Source: Pseudoprimorskyibacter sp. (GTDB lineage Bacteria; Pseudomonadota; Alphaproteobacteria; Rhodobacterales; Rhodobacteraceae). Taken from it: a stretch of DNA of 64,000 bases. A program made the translations under genes and the position numbers. This document shows positions 18,055 to 28,369 of this stretch, piece by piece; the first letter of the stretch is position 1; every line of letters begins with the position of its first letter. The DNA lies in the NCBI GenBank assembly GCA_029251265.1, contig JAQXDR010000129.1:18124-82123 (forward strand). The letters are read 5' to 3'. The notes below the pieces were generated by a model. It had not been told where the DNA came from and made no database searches. It worked only from the letters and a program-made list of their open reading frames with translations.

Positions 18055-19308
18055 ATGTCCCAACAACCCAACGCCCGATCCGCAGCGCTGGCCCTGATTT
18101 CAAGCGTCACGGGTGAGGGACAGATGATATCGGATCTTGCGCCTGACCTTCTTGGGCCCTTATCCCCTCCGGAACGGGCTGCTGCGCAGCGGTTGGCACT
18201 TGGCGTCTTGCGTCAACTTGGGCCGATTGATCGCCTGCTGGCTTTGCATTTGGATAAAGTGCCGCCGTCTGCTACGCGCAATATCCTGCGGTTGGCCACT
18301 TACGAGCTGACCTCGGGTGGCGCTGCGCACGGGGTGGTGCATTCTGCTGTTACGGCGACTGGGGCACGACGTAAAACCAGGCATCTGAAAGGCTTGGTCA
18401 ATGCGGTTTTGCGCCGTATCGCCGAAGCGGGATCTGAGGCTTTGGATGATAAGGCTACGCGCATGCCGAAATGGCTTCGCCATCGCAGCAATCGCGCTTG
18501 GGGCGCACAGGCAACGGCTGCGATCGAGTGTGCGCATGCGGTGCAACCCCCCATCGACCTAACGGCCAAAGTGGACCCGCAGGCTCTGGCAGATGCTGTT
18601 GGGGGCATGGTCTTGCCAACGGGGTCTGTGCGAATCGCGTCGGGTCAGCAGGTTTCGGCGCTGCCGGGGTATGATACTGGCGAATTCTGGGTGCAGGATG
18701 CTGCCGCAGCTTTGCCGGTGCGCATGCTCGGGGATATTGCGGGCGCGCGCGCTTTGGACATTTGTGCAGCCCCGGGGGGGAAGACGATGCAACTAGCCGC
18801 GGCCGGAGCACATGTTCTGGCGGTAGATAGTGCAGCCAAACGTATGGCGCGATTAACTGAAAATCTGCAACGCACATTATTGACTGCTGAAACCCGCGTG
18901 GCTGATGCACATACCGTGACGGGCCAGTTCGACGTAATCTTGCTGGATGCACCTTGCAGTGCGACAGGCACCATCCGCCGCCATCCTGACTTGCCGCATG
19001 TAGGTCGGGATAAGGCCCTGCGTGATCTGGTGGATTTGCAACGTAGGCTTTTGGATCATGCGCTGACCTTGCTCGCTCCGAATGGACGATTGATGTATTG
19101 TACGTGCTCGCTTTTGCCAGACGAAGGTGAACACCAGATCCGAGACGCACTTCAGCGCCATGATATTGAGCTGGTTGACACCTCCCCCCCCGGGACAGAG
19201 CCGTCGTGGTTGGCAAAAGGGGGGGGGCTGCGCATTCGGCCGGATTTTTGGTCAGATCTTGGTGGGCTTGATGGATTTTTTATGGCAGCTATGCGCCAAC
19301 GCAGCTGA
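18055..19308 (+). CDS. rsmB: 16S rRNA m5C967 methyltransferase
   Basis: A 417-residue RsmB/Sun-type enzyme. The N-terminal ~130 residues form a NusB-like RNA-binding domain; the C-terminal SAM domain has LDICAAPGGKTMQLA (motif I), VILLDAPCSATGTIRRHPD (motif IV, with the PC Cys) and YCTCSLLPDEGE (motif VI, catalytic Cys region). It methylates C967 of 16S rRNA. It is first in the rsmB-heparinase-purH-lspA gene string conserved in related genomes. Confidence 0.93.
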   Translation: MSQQPNARSAALALISSVTGEGQMISDLAPDLLGPLSPPERAAAQRLALGVLRQLGPIDRLLALHLDKVPPSATRNILRLATYELTSGGAAHGVVHSAVTATGARRKTRHLKGLVNAVLRRIAEAGSEALDDKATRMPKWLRHRSNRAWGAQATAAIECAHAVQPPIDLTAKVDPQALADAVGGMVLPTGSVRIASGQQVSALPGYDTGEFWVQDAAAALPVRMLGDIAGARALDICAAPGGKTMQLAAAGAHVLAVDSAAKRMARLTENLQRTLLTAETRVADAHTVTGQFDVILLDAPCSATGTIRRHPDLPHVGRDKALRDLVDLQRRLLDHALTLLAPNGRLMYCTCSLLPDEGEHQIRDALQRHDIELVDTSPPGTEPSWLAKGGGLRIRPDFWSDLGGLDGFFMAAMRQRS

Positions 19309-19412
19309 GACAGACTTTCGCGCAGGGCCGATCAAGGGTAGCGTGCCATAGTTCCCAGTCATGAGTGGTTTGGGCTATAGTGAAACAGGTCAAAGCAGTA
19401 GGGCCACGGCAG

Positions 19413-21176
19413 ATGACGCACTCTAACAGATGGCGCGAGCGCTGGGTGTGCTGGCGCAACAAACGTGTTGCGCGGGCGTGCTATCGTGCGCGTTTTGTCA
19501 CTGGCTTTGTGCGTCAACCCGAGCCGCGCACTCTGGGGGCCTATGCGCGTGGGCGTCAGCTTTTGTCCGGTAATCTGCATTTTGCGGGAATGCTGGTGCA
19601 GGCACCAGGCGCAACCCTGTGGGAAGTTGCCCCACCTGACCCCGCATGGGAAGAGGAACTGCACAGTTTTGCATGGCTTGATGACCTTGCAGCAGTTCCA
19701 GAGCCAGTGGCCGCAAAGCTGGCGCAAACGTGGGTCTGGGGCTGGTTGAACCGGTTTGCCACAGGACAAAGCGCTTTGGCCTGGGAGCCGGGTCTGGCGG
19801 GGCAGCGTTTGATGCGCTGTGTTCAGCACGCTTCAATTTTAACGGCTGGTCGCAGTCATGCCGACATTGAGAAATTGCTTCAGTCCCTTGGCGCGCATGT
19901 CCTTTATTTGAACAAACGCTGGCATGTTGCATCGGTTGGATCCGATCGGCTTGCCGCGTTGTCGGGCCTTGTCTACGGCGCATTGCTGCTGCGTGGAAAA
20001 CGGGGGCTTGTTGCGCCGGCACAGGCAGCACTAGGGGCAGAATGTGTGGCGCAGATAGACGCGCAGGGCGGACTGCCCACACGAAACCCAGAAGAGTTGT
20101 TGGAGGTGTTTACCCTTTTGACATGGGTGCAAACCGCGCTGGATGACCAGTCCGAACTGACAGACACGCGCATCACACGTGCTATTTCGCGTCTTGCACC
20201 CACATTGCGGAGTCTGCGGCACACCGATGGCGGACTGGCGCGGTTTCACGGGGGCGGGCGAGGTGCAGAGGGCCGGTTGGAACTTGCTTTGGCGGCCAGT
20301 CCCGTCAAGAAACGGCAGACTGACGGACTGGCTATGGGCTTTGCGCGGCTGTCGGCAGGTAGATCGAGTGTAATTATTGATGCGGCCCCGCCGCCACAGG
20401 GCCTAGTTTCGTTGAATGCGCACGCATCGACACTTGCCTTTGAACTGACCTCGGGCCGCCGTCCTGTGATTGTAAATTGTGGCTCAGGCGCGGTGTTCGG
20501 GGAAGCATGGCGGCGGGCAGGTCGGGCCACGCCGTCACATTCCACACTGGCGATAGAGGAATATTCGTCGGCCCGTCTGGGTGCGCCTGGTTTGATTGGG
20601 GCCGCGCGCCGTGAAATGCTTGAGGACACGCCCGGTGCTGTTCCGATTGAACTGTATGATCGCGACAGTGGCCGCCGCTTCGAAGGCGCACATAGTGGCT
20701 ATGTCTCAACCCATGGTCTGACGCATGCGCGCCTTATTGAACTTAGCCATGATGGTGCATGGCTGGACGGTGAGGATCTGCTGCTGGCCATGGAAGATGA
20801 CGACAAGCGTCGATTTGATCAGCGCAAGGACGAAACGCTGGGATTTGATGACCCTGGAAATGCCGGCGTCGTGTTTGCATTGCGCTTTCATCTACACCCT
20901 GATGTTGAGGCCACTGAAAGCATGGAGGGCATTGAATTGGCTTTACGAAGCGGCGAACGATGGTTGTTTTCTCATGAAAGCGACTGCGAGATGACGCAAG
21001 AAAGCTCAGTTTATTTGGAAAAGGCCCGCCTGCGACCACGCGGCACCGGACAAATCGTTTTATCTGGGCGTGCGATCAAGTATGCAACCCGCATACGCTG
21101 GAGCCTTAAAAAAGTCATCGAGGGTACCGGCGTGACGCGTGATTTTGCCCGCGATGACACTGACCATAGCCTTTGA
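19413..21176 (+). CDS. Heparinase II/III-family protein
   Basis: A protein of about 587 residues. The N-terminal half is an alpha/alpha-toroid-like helical region; the C-terminal half is beta-rich and matches the heparinase II/III C-terminal domain ([58 protein letters not shown]). No signal peptide is evident. The substrate is unknown; its fixed place beside rsmB and purH in the group suggests a housekeeping or envelope role rather than heparin use. The frame is open from 19365; ATG 19413 gives the more typical N-terminus. Confidence 0.78.
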   Translation: MTHSNRWRERWVCWRNKRVARACYRARFVTGFVRQPEPRTLGAYARGRQLLSGNLHFAGMLVQAPGATLWEVAPPDPAWEEELHSFAWLDDLAAVPEPVAAKLAQTWVWGWLNRFATGQSALAWEPGLAGQRLMRCVQHASILTAGRSHADIEKLLQSLGAHVLYLNKRWHVASVGSDRLAALSGLVYGALLLRGKRGLVAPAQAALGAECVAQIDAQGGLPTRNPEELLEVFTLLTWVQTALDDQSELTDTRITRAISRLAPTLRSLRHTDGGLARFHGGGRGAEGRLELALAASPVKKRQTDGLAMGFARLSAGRSSVIIDAAPPPQGLVSLNAHASTLAFELTSGRRPVIVNCGSGAVFGEAWRRAGRATPSHSTLAIEEYSSARLGAPGLIGAARREMLEDTPGAVPIELYDRDSGRRFEGAHSGYVSTHGLTHARLIELSHDGAWLDGEDLLLAMEDDDKRRFDQRKDETLGFDDPGNAGVVFALRFHLHPDVEATESMEGIELALRSGERWLFSHESDCEMTQESSVYLEKARLRPRGTGQIVLSGRAIKYATRIRWSLKKVIEGTGVTRDFARDDTDHSL

Positions 21177-21193
21177 TAGGACCCTACCGCCCA

Positions 21194-22783
21194 ATGCCTG
21201 ACATGACCCCCAATCTCGCGCCGCTGCGCCGCGCACTTCTGTCTGTTTCCGATAAAACTGGTCTTTTGGATCTCGCCCGTTCGCTCGCGTCACGCGGCAT
21301 AGAGATTCTATCCACCGGAGGGACCGCTCGGACGCTGCGCGAGGCAGGTTTGCAGGTCATTGATGTTGCAGACGTGACCGGCTTTCCAGAAATGATGGAT
21401 GGCCGCGTAAAAACGTTGCACCCCATGGTGCATGGGGGATTGTTGGCTTTGCGCGACAATGCCGATCATGCCGCGGCGATGACAGATCATGGTATCGGTG
21501 CGATCGATTTGCTGGTCGTGAACCTGTATCCATTTGAAAAAACCGTCGCAGCCGGCGCGGATTACAACACCTGTATCGAGAACATAGACATAGGCGGCCC
21601 GGCGATGATCCGCGCAGCGGCCAAAAATCATGCATTCGTGACAACATTGGTCGATACAGAGGATTATGCCGCGCTTTTAGCCGAACTTGATGCCAATGAT
21701 GGTCAGACCAGTTTGGTGTTCCGCACACGTCAGGCACAGATCGCTTATGCCCGCACGGGGGCTTATGATGCGGCCGTCAGCACATGGATGGCCAAAGCTA
21801 TCGGAGAACCCACTCCGCGCCGCCGCGTGTTTGCAGGAACCCTGCGTCAGGAAATGCGTTACGGCGAGAACCCGCATCAATCAGCGGCATTCTACACAGA
21901 TGGCGAGGCGCGGCCCGGTGTCGCCAATGCCATCCAACACCAAGGTAAGGCGTTGAGTTATAACAATATCAACGATACGGACGCCGCTTGGGAGCTCGTT
22001 AGTGAATTTCGGCAAGGCCCTGCCTGTGCAATCATAAAACATGCCAACCCGTGCGGTGTTGCACAGGGTGACACCCTCGAACAGGCATACAGCCGCGCTT
22101 TCGATTGTGATCGCACCTCTGCCTTCGGTGGAATTGTCGCGCTTAATCAGGAATTGGACGGCCAAACAGCACGTGCAATCACACAAATTTTCACCGAAGT
22201 TGTGATCGCACCAGGTGTAACCGACGAAGCCCGTGCCATGTTCGCCGCCAAGAAAAACCTGCGTTTGCTGACAGTGCCTGGTTTGGCGGATCCTGCCAGT
22301 GCGGCTGTTGCGTACAAACAGGTCGCAGGCGGGCTTTTGGTGCAGGATCGTGACAATGGAATACCTCAAGACTTTCGTATTGTAACCAAAGTGTCGCCAA
22401 CAGAGCAGCAAATGACAGATCTGAGATTTGCCTGGTCGGTCGCAAAGCATGTCAAATCAAATGCGATTGTTTATGTCCGGGACGGCGCCACAGTTGGTGT
22501 CGGGGCTGGTCAGATGAGCCGCGTCGACAGTGCCATGATTGCTGCAAAAAAGGCCGAGCGCATGGCGCAGGCACTTGGCCTGCCAGAGCCGCTCACCAAA
22601 GGGTCCGCGGTTGCGTCTGACGCATTTTTCCCGTTTGCCGACGGATTGCTGGAGGCTGCCGCTGCCGGAGCGTCTTGTGTTATTCAGCCGGGGGGATCAA
22701 TGCGGGATGACGAAGTGATCGCTGCCGCTGATGACGCAGGCCTGGCGATGGTGTTCACCGGCATGCGTCACTTTCGTCATTAG
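21194..22783 (+). CDS. purH: Bifunctional AICAR formyltransferase/IMP cyclohydrolase
   Basis: Carries out the last two steps of IMP synthesis. The 529-residue protein has the usual length. The N-terminal cyclohydrolase domain shows [20 protein letters not shown] and [14 protein letters not shown]; the C-terminal transformylase shows [10 protein letters not shown], the catalytic Lys-His in [11 protein letters not shown], and [12 protein letters not shown] near the end. The start at 21194 is preferred over an ATG 9 bases later and over the frame opening at 21173. lspA follows after 11 bases. Confidence 0.97.
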   Translation: MPDMTPNLAPLRRALLSVSDKTGLLDLARSLASRGIEILSTGGTARTLREAGLQVIDVADVTGFPEMMDGRVKTLHPMVHGGLLALRDNADHAAAMTDHGIGAIDLLVVNLYPFEKTVAAGADYNTCIENIDIGGPAMIRAAAKNHAFVTTLVDTEDYAALLAELDANDGQTSLVFRTRQAQIAYARTGAYDAAVSTWMAKAIGEPTPRRRVFAGTLRQEMRYGENPHQSAAFYTDGEARPGVANAIQHQGKALSYNNINDTDAAWELVSEFRQGPACAIIKHANPCGVAQGDTLEQAYSRAFDCDRTSAFGGIVALNQELDGQTARAITQIFTEVVIAPGVTDEARAMFAAKKNLRLLTVPGLADPASAAVAYKQVAGGLLVQDRDNGIPQDFRIVTKVSPTEQQMTDLRFAWSVAKHVKSNAIVYVRDGATVGVGAGQMSRVDSAMIAAKKAERMAQALGLPEPLTKGSAVASDAFFPFADGLLEAAAAGASCVIQPGGSMRDDEVIAAADDAGLAMVFTGMRHFRH

Positions 22784-22794
22784 GAGCGGCGGGC

Positions 22795-23265
22795 ATGCGC
22801 ATTTTTGGTTTGATGGCTTTACTGGCCCTTGCTTGCGATCAGCTTAGCAAGCTGGTTGTGGTGCATTGGATGGATCTCAAGACCATCGGCCTGATCGATG
22901 TTGCACCGCCATTTTTGACGTTTCGCATGGGATGGAATTACGGCATCAACTTTGGACTGTTTTCCGGGGTTGAGGTTTGGGCGCGTTGGGTACTGATCAT
23001 CATTGCACTTTTGATTGTTGGTATGGTTGCGATCTGGATGCGCAACGGGCAGCAGGGCAAATGGGCACTGATATCGGCTGGGCTGCTGACAGGCGGTGCG
23101 CTGGGCAATGTAGTTGATCGTATCATGTACGGAGCGGTTGCTGATTTTTTGAATATGAGCTGCTGCGGGTTTGACAACCCCTACGCCTTTAATGTTGCCG
23201 ATATCTCTATCTTTGTCGGAGCCATCGGATTGATGTTTTTTGCCGATGGAAAAAAGGCCGCGTGA
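22795..23265 (+). CDS. lspA: Lipoprotein signal peptidase
   Basis: Inner-membrane aspartyl protease that removes signal peptides of lipoproteins after diacylglyceryl transfer. The 156-residue protein has four hydrophobic helices and the two catalytic Asp motifs, GNVVDRIMYGAVADFL and FNVADISIFVGA. The first helix carries ACDQLSKL. It is followed by a lipoprotein gene, a fitting neighbour. Confidence 0.95.
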   Translation: MRIFGLMALLALACDQLSKLVVVHWMDLKTIGLIDVAPPFLTFRMGWNYGINFGLFSGVEVWARWVLIIIALLIVGMVAIWMRNGQQGKWALISAGLLTGGALGNVVDRIMYGAVADFLNMSCCGFDNPYAFNVADISIFVGAIGLMFFADGKKAA

Positions 23266-23321
23266 CCCGCTCGCGCGGATAGGCTAAACCGGGTCAGGAA
23301 CAAATGGGCTGGAGATGTGAT

Positions 23322-23831
23322 ATGACGGGCATTCGGGTGTGCGTGCTGGGGGTGGCTTTGGTCATGACAGCGGGTTGCTCGGTCAACGATGACCGCGCGC
23401 TGCATCGCTTTAATAAAACACGTGAGCCCGAGGAATTCGCAGTGTTGCCGCGTCGCGAACTACAGATGCCACCCTCAATGCGCGAACTCCCGGTCCCTGA
23501 TGCGCAGGCCGCCAATCGCACTGACCAGACGCCTTTGGCGGATGCCGTCATAGCACTTGGTGGACAACCCAGTGACAACGGACGTGTTCCCAAGTCAGAC
23601 AGGGTGTTGATTTCAGCGGCTGGCCGTTTTGGCACAGATTCGGCGATTCGCACCCGACTGGCGGCCGAGGACGAGGTTTACCGCGCAGAAAACTCCCGGT
23701 TTTCATGGCAGTTATTCCCATCTGACCGCTATGCGCAGGTCTATGAGGACATGCGTCTTGACCCATATTCTGAATTGAAACGCTTTCGCGCGCTTGGAAT
23801 AGAGACGCCATCAGCCCCTCCGAAACAATAA
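23322..23831 (+). CDS. DUF3035 lipoprotein, BamF-like
   Basis: A 169-residue predicted lipoprotein: a basic start, a hydrophobic stretch and the lipobox VMTAGC put the acylated Cys at about residue 19. The mature part has RELQMPPSMRELPVP, typical of DUF3035, a family linked (from memory) to the BamF subunit of the alphaproteobacterial outer-membrane beta-barrel assembly machine. ATG 23322 has GGAG just upstream; the in-frame ATG at 23304 would displace the signal peptide. Confidence 0.8.
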   Translation: MTGIRVCVLGVALVMTAGCSVNDDRALHRFNKTREPEEFAVLPRRELQMPPSMRELPVPDAQAANRTDQTPLADAVIALGGQPSDNGRVPKSDRVLISAAGRFGTDSAIRTRLAAEDEVYRAENSRFSWQLFPSDRYAQVYEDMRLDPYSELKRFRALGIETPSAPPKQ

Positions 23832-23914
23832 ACCGCTCACTTTCCCGATAGCAGAACTTGAAGTCGCGGTTTTGCCGCGTAGCTATGTGCATAGGACCTT
23901 GAAGGAGAAACACT

Positions 23915-25291
23915 ATGCGCAAGCAATTGGCGTGGCTGGCCGTAATGGCAGTTATCGGGCTGACGGGCGGGGCGGGACTGCCGGCGCTGGCGGCATCTGA
24001 TGATCAAGTCACCACCTTTCAACTGGAAAACGGGATGGATGTGGTGGTGATCGAAGATCACCGCGCCCCGGCGGTGGTGCACATGGTATGGTATCGCGCG
24101 GGGGCCGCAGATGAACCGCCCGGTACCTCTGGCATCGCACATTTCTTGGAACATTTGTTGTTCAAGGCAACAGACACCCTTGCCTCGGGCGAATTCAGTC
24201 AGGTGGTAGGGGCCAATGGTGGCAGTGACAATGCCTTTACCAGTCAGGACTACACCGCCTATTTCCAACGTATCGCAGCGGACCGGTTGGGTCTGATGAT
24301 GGAGATGGAATCTGACCGTATGGTAAACATCCGCCTGACCGAGGATGACATACTGACAGAACGTGACGTCATCATAGAAGAGCGGAACCAGCGCACGGAA
24401 AACGAACCCGGTGCCCTGTTTTCCGAACAACGCATGGCGGCACAATATCTCAATCATCCTTATGGCATCCCGATAATCGGGTGGCGTCATGAAATGGAAC
24501 TGTTGGATATGGACGACGCGCTTGGCTATTATCAGCAGTTTTATGCGCCAAATAACGCAATCCTGATCGTAGCCGGAGATGTCGATCCTGCCGGTGTTCT
24601 GCAACTTGCGCAAACGCATTACGGCCCAATACCGGCCAATCCTGATCTGAAAGACCGCATGCGTCCGTCAGAACCTCCCCAAACATCAGAGCGGCGCTTG
24701 GTCTTCAAAGATCCCCGGGTCGCGCAACCCTATGTGATCCGGAGCTATCTTGCCCCGGAGCGTGACAGCGGAGATCAGGAAACGGCAGCAGCATTGACCC
24801 TGTTTGCCGAGCTTCTGGGGGGTGGCCAGACGTCTCATCTGACGCAAAGCCTTCAGTTCGAAACTCAGACTGCCGTTTATGCCGCTGCATTTTATCAATC
24901 TACGGCCCTCGATGACACGACATTCGGGCTTGTCGTGGTGCCGTCACCCGACGTGAGCTTGCAAAAGGCCGAAGATGCACTCGATGCGGCTGTTGCGGAT
25001 TACTTGACACAAGGGGTCGATGAGGCTGCGCTGGAGCGGTTGAAATTTCAGCTGCGGGCTCAGGATGTCTACGCACGTGACAATGTGAGCAGTCTGGCCA
25101 ATCTGTATGGCAGAGCCTTGACATCTGGTCTGACCGTCAAAGATGTACAAGCCTGGCCTGATATCCTGCAGTCCGTGACAGCCGAGCAGATTATCGCCGC
25201 AGGTGAGATGGTTTTAAATGATCGCCGCAGGTCAGTGACCGGTTGGTTGACCAAGCCTGACGACATCCAATCACAGGAGGATACAGAATGA
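23915..25291 (+). CDS. M16-family zinc peptidase, catalytic subunit
   Basis: A 458-residue secreted metallopeptidase. A signal peptide of about 27 residues ends ALAAS. The inverted zinc motif HFLEH is present (GIAHFLEHLLFK), with the downstream acidic ligand region ERDVIIEERNQR, so it should be catalytic; a second, inactive half-barrel follows. It acts in the periplasm on unknown peptides or proteins. It overlaps the next gene by 4 bases (ATGA), and the pair should form a heterodimer like the PqqF/processing-peptidase type complexes. Confidence 0.92.
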   Translation: MRKQLAWLAVMAVIGLTGGAGLPALAASDDQVTTFQLENGMDVVVIEDHRAPAVVHMVWYRAGAADEPPGTSGIAHFLEHLLFKATDTLASGEFSQVVGANGGSDNAFTSQDYTAYFQRIAADRLGLMMEMESDRMVNIRLTEDDILTERDVIIEERNQRTENEPGALFSEQRMAAQYLNHPYGIPIIGWRHEMELLDMDDALGYYQQFYAPNNAILIVAGDVDPAGVLQLAQTHYGPIPANPDLKDRMRPSEPPQTSERRLVFKDPRVAQPYVIRSYLAPERDSGDQETAAALTLFAELLGGGQTSHLTQSLQFETQTAVYAAAFYQSTALDDTTFGLVVVPSPDVSLQKAEDALDAAVADYLTQGVDEAALERLKFQLRAQDVYARDNVSSLANLYGRALTSGLTVKDVQAWPDILQSVTAEQIIAAGEMVLNDRRRSVTGWLTKPDDIQSQEDTE

Positions 25292-26586
25292 GACTGATCC
25301 TTGTACTAGTCGCAGCGGTATCGCTTGCCTTGCCGGCACGGGCCGAGGTTCAAATTCAAGAAGTCACAAGCCCCGGCGGGATAACCGCCTGGCTGGTCGA
25401 AGAACCCTCAATCCCGTTTGTTGCAATCGAGATTTTGTTCAAAGGTGGAACATCTTTGGATCCAGAGGGCAAGCGCGGTGCTGTGAACCTGATGACGGGC
25501 CTTATCGAAGAGGGGACAGGAGATCTGGACGCGCAAGGCTTTGCAGCAGCGCGCGACAGCCTTGCTGCGACCTTCCAGTTTCGCGCGTATGATGATGCCA
25601 TTCTTGTCACTGCAAAGATGTTGACCGAAACCCGGGATGCATCAGTAGATTTGCTGCGTCAGGCACTGGTTGCTCCGAATTTTGATCAGGTGGCGTTGGA
25701 TCGGGTGCGACAGCAGGTACTGTCATCCATCCGGTCTGAGGCTCAGGATCCAAATGCCATTGCGTCAGATCGGTTTGATGCAATGGCCTATGGACAACAT
25801 CCCTATGCCACCAACCCGGATGGGACCGAGGCCAGCGTCAACGCATTGACCCGAGACGACATGGTCGCGGCCCACGCAGGAGCCCTGGCGTTGGATCGGG
25901 TGTCCGTGGGGGTGTCGGGGGATATCTCTGCTGCCGAATTGGGTCCGATGCTGGACGCGCTTTTGGGGGGGCTGCCAGAAACAGGGTTGCCCATGCCAGA
26001 TCATATCGTGCCGACATTTGATGGCGGGACGCATATTGTTCCGTTCGACGTTCCGCAATCAGTGGCCTTGTTTGGCCACGCAGGGATTGAACGTGAGGCC
26101 CCGGATTTCTTTGCGGCCTACATTTTGAACGAAATTCTCGGTGGGCGCGGGTTTGAGGCGCGTCTGATGACCGAGGTTCGTGAAAAGCGCGGGTTGACCT
26201 ATGGCGTGTCCAGCTTTTTGGTCGGCAAGGATTATACGTCGGTCTATATGGGACAGGTGGCATCCGCGAATGACCGGATTGCCGAAGCGATTGAGGTCAT
26301 ACGCACCGAATGGCAACGCATGGCAGATGCGGGTGTGACCGACGCAGAACTTCTGGATGCACAGACCTATCTGACAGGGGCCTATCCCCTGCGGTTTGAT
26401 GGCAATGCATCCATTGCGGGTATCCTTGTCGGGATGCAGGCAGATGACCTGCCCATAGACTATATCAACACCCGAAATGATCGTGTGCGGGCGGTCACGG
26501 TGGACGACATAGCACGGGTGGCTTCGCGTCTTCTAGATCCCGATATGCTGACATTTGTCGTGGTGGGCCAGCCACAGGGGCTCTAG
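25288..26586 (+). CDS. M16-family peptidase, non-catalytic partner
   Basis: A 432-residue M16 homologue with a signal peptide of about 20 residues (ending PARAEV). The position of the HxxEH motif reads GAVNLMTGLIEEGTG, so the zinc site is lost. The C-terminal M16 domain keeps FGHAGIERE, LNEILGGRGFEARL and VREKRGLTYGVSS, the surface that clamps substrate. It is expected to pair with the catalytic subunit encoded just upstream, in the way mitochondrial and bacterial alpha/beta processing peptidases do. Confidence 0.9.
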   Translation: MRLILVLVAAVSLALPARAEVQIQEVTSPGGITAWLVEEPSIPFVAIEILFKGGTSLDPEGKRGAVNLMTGLIEEGTGDLDAQGFAAARDSLAATFQFRAYDDAILVTAKMLTETRDASVDLLRQALVAPNFDQVALDRVRQQVLSSIRSEAQDPNAIASDRFDAMAYGQHPYATNPDGTEASVNALTRDDMVAAHAGALALDRVSVGVSGDISAAELGPMLDALLGGLPETGLPMPDHIVPTFDGGTHIVPFDVPQSVALFGHAGIEREAPDFFAAYILNEILGGRGFEARLMTEVREKRGLTYGVSSFLVGKDYTSVYMGQVASANDRIAEAIEVIRTEWQRMADAGVTDAELLDAQTYLTGAYPLRFDGNASIAGILVGMQADDLPIDYINTRNDRVRAVTVDDIARVASRLLDPDMLTFVVVGQPQGL

Positions 26587-26603
26587 CAGGACGCCGGAAA
26601 ACA

Positions 26604-26639
26604 TCGAGGCATCGCAGTCGAGTTACTGCGATGCCTCGA
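26604..26639. terminator. Perfect 15-bp hairpin between convergent genes
   Basis: TCGAGGCATCGCAGT (26604-26618) and its exact complement (26625-26639) flank a 6-base loop. It lies 17 bases after the M16 pair's stop. The right arm is also coding: it contains the last codons and stop of the convergent FAD oxidoreductase. There is no poly-T tract on either side, so it may be a bidirectional barrier or mRNA-end stabiliser rather than a classic intrinsic terminator. Confidence 0.6.
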
Positions 26640-27651
26640 CCCGAAATGCGTCTGGAATGGTGTTGTGGCCCTCCAGCACGAGATCAGCCATGCATTCGGC
26701 AACTTTCGGAGCCATTCCAAAGCCTATTTTAAACCCTCCGTTAGCGACAAAGTGATCGGGTCTACCCGGCCAAGGGCCCAGCATGGGGGCACGCGAGCGT
26801 GCTCTTGGGCGCACGCCCGCCCAACGCCCGGCCTCGGGGCGACCTTTCAATTGGGGCAAAATGGTCTCAGCACGTGCACGCAAGACATCGCATTGCGCGT
26901 CGGTTTCATCGGCATGGTCAAAGTCACGCTCGCTGGTCGAGCCAATGGCACAGGTGCCATCGGCCTGCGGAACAATATGCAAGCCGTCGGCAAAGACCTG
27001 TGGCACATTGCCAGCATCATAATAAAGACTGATGGCCTGTCCCTTTATGCCCGTGCCAACAGACCGTGGTTGATCCTGTGACATGGTTTTCAATCCCTGC
27101 CAGCCGGTGGCCCAGATTTGTTTGCCGCGTGGCTTTGCTTGCTGCGCAATCGCTACGCCCCGCGCAGCAAGTCCCGCCACCAGTGCGTCCACAGCACGCT
27201 TTGGGTGCAACCGCGCAGTCAGATCATCCTGAACCCAAAGACCCGTTGGGCTTTGTGGGGTAAATGTGCTTGGGGCATCTGTCACCCACCATCGTGCAGC
27301 GCCGCGCCACAGGTCCTGTGCACCGATCGCACGTGCCCGTGCAAGATCCACTGCGGTCTGATTGGCGAGCGGCTGTATCCGGCCAAGCCGCCCATATCCC
27401 GCATCAACGCCCCCGATGGTGCAGACATCGGTCCACCATGTTTCGGCCATTAGAAGACTGTCCAGCTGAAATGCTTTTTTGACGTTCCAGTTTTCCGGCA
27501 CATGCGGGGCCATAGCCCCGACCAGGCCGCCGGATGCACCTGCCCCCGGACCATTTGGATCAATGATTTGAACACAGGCCCCGCGCATCACGCAGGTCCA
27601 TGCCACCGACAGACCGAATATTCCGGCACCATGTACTGTAATATCGACCAT
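26623..27651 (-). CDS. FAD-dependent oxidoreductase, MnmC oxidase-domain-like
   Basis: A 342-residue DAO-fold flavoprotein: HGAGIFGLSVAW is the dinucleotide-binding motif and GRWAGVRPRARSRAPMLGP plus FVANGGFKIGFGMAPKVAE the C-terminal FAD contacts. It is divergent, by 34 bases, from mnmD. In gammaproteobacteria one fused protein (MnmC) holds both: the oxidase removes the carboxymethyl group of cmnm5U34 in tRNA and the methyltransferase finishes mnm5U. The position suggests this is the split oxidase half, but glycine-oxidase-like alternatives (ThiO) cannot be excluded. Its last codons form one arm of a hairpin. Confidence 0.8.
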   Translation of the reverse strand: MVDITVHGAGIFGLSVAWTCVMRGACVQIIDPNGPGAGASGGLVGAMAPHVPENWNVKKAFQLDSLLMAETWWTDVCTIGGVDAGYGRLGRIQPLANQTAVDLARARAIGAQDLWRGAARWWVTDAPSTFTPQSPTGLWVQDDLTARLHPKRAVDALVAGLAARGVAIAQQAKPRGKQIWATGWQGLKTMSQDQPRSVGTGIKGQAISLYYDAGNVPQVFADGLHIVPQADGTCAIGSTSERDFDHADETDAQCDVLRARAETILPQLKGRPEAGRWAGVRPRARSRAPMLGPWPGRPDHFVANGGFKIGFGMAPKVAECMADLVLEGHNTIPDAFRVEASQ

Positions 27652-27685
27652 TGCCTTCGCCCATTCTACGCCGCAGGGTGTCCCA

Positions 27686-28369
27686 ATGACACAAGGAACC
27701 GATCCGATCCACCCCCTCGATTGGCATGATACCCATACACCGGTCTCACGACGCTTTGATGATCCCTTTTTCTCGCTTCAGGATGGATTGGCAGAAACGC
27801 AGCATGTCTTTCTTGCGGGAAATGATCTGCCTGAGCGATTGCGCCCGGGATTTCATATCGCAGAGCTGGGCTTTGGCACCGGTCTGAACTTGCTCGCAGC
27901 TTGGGCAATGTTTCGGACCACAGGGCTATCCGGCCAGCTGAATTTCACCAGCTTTGAAGCCTTTCCCATGTCAGCCCCTGATATCATGCGTGCTCAGGCT
28001 GCGTTTCCCGCGTTGGCGCCGCTGGCGGCCATATTGGCCCCCTTCTGGGCCAAAGGAGCCACCCGGATCGACCTTCCAGATTTAAAAGTCAATCTTGTGT
28101 ATGGGGATGCCCGGCAGACTGTACCCTCGTGGTCCGGGCGTGCCGATGCATGGTTTCTGGATGGATTTGCGCCCGCCAAGAATCCGGAGCTGTGGGAGCC
28201 TGCCCTGTTACAAGCCGTCCACGATCACAGTGCATCCTTTGCAACCGCGGCGACCTATACCGCTGCCGGGGCTGTCCGGCGTGGATTGGAAGCCGCTGGA
28301 TTTGTGGTGACACGTGTGCAGGGCTTTGGTCGCAAACGCCATATGACCCGTGCAGTGAGGTCCGAGTGA
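27686..28369 (+). CDS. mnmD: tRNA 5-aminomethyl-2-thiouridine methyltransferase (MnmD)
   Basis: A 227-residue stand-alone version of the MnmC N-terminal domain, which uses SAM to convert nm5U34 to mnm5U34 in tRNA. Landmarks are PVSRRFDDPFFS, QHVFLAGNDLPERL, the SAM motif IAELGFGTGLNLL, and AWFLDGFAPAKNPELW, followed by the GAVRRGLEAAGFVV end typical of the family. It overlaps the EamA gene by 4 bases (GTGA) and is divergent from the FAD oxidase. Confidence 0.9.
   Translation: MTQGTDPIHPLDWHDTHTPVSRRFDDPFFSLQDGLAETQHVFLAGNDLPERLRPGFHIAELGFGTGLNLLAAWAMFRTTGLSGQLNFTSFEAFPMSAPDIMRAQAAFPALAPLAAILAPFWAKGATRIDLPDLKVNLVYGDARQTVPSWSGRADAWFLDGFAPAKNPELWEPALLQAVHDHSASFATAATYTAAGAVRRGLEAAGFVVTRVQGFGRKRHMTRAVRSE

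Noticed and set aside
18455..19216. 253-codon minus-strand frame opposite rsmB
   Set aside because: Pro/His/Arg-rich antisense translation; rsmB motifs on the plus strand are unambiguous.
23837..24619. 260-codon minus-strand frame opposite the M16 peptidase
   Set aside because: Shadow of a real gene that has signal peptide and HFLEH; the antisense product has no recognisable features.
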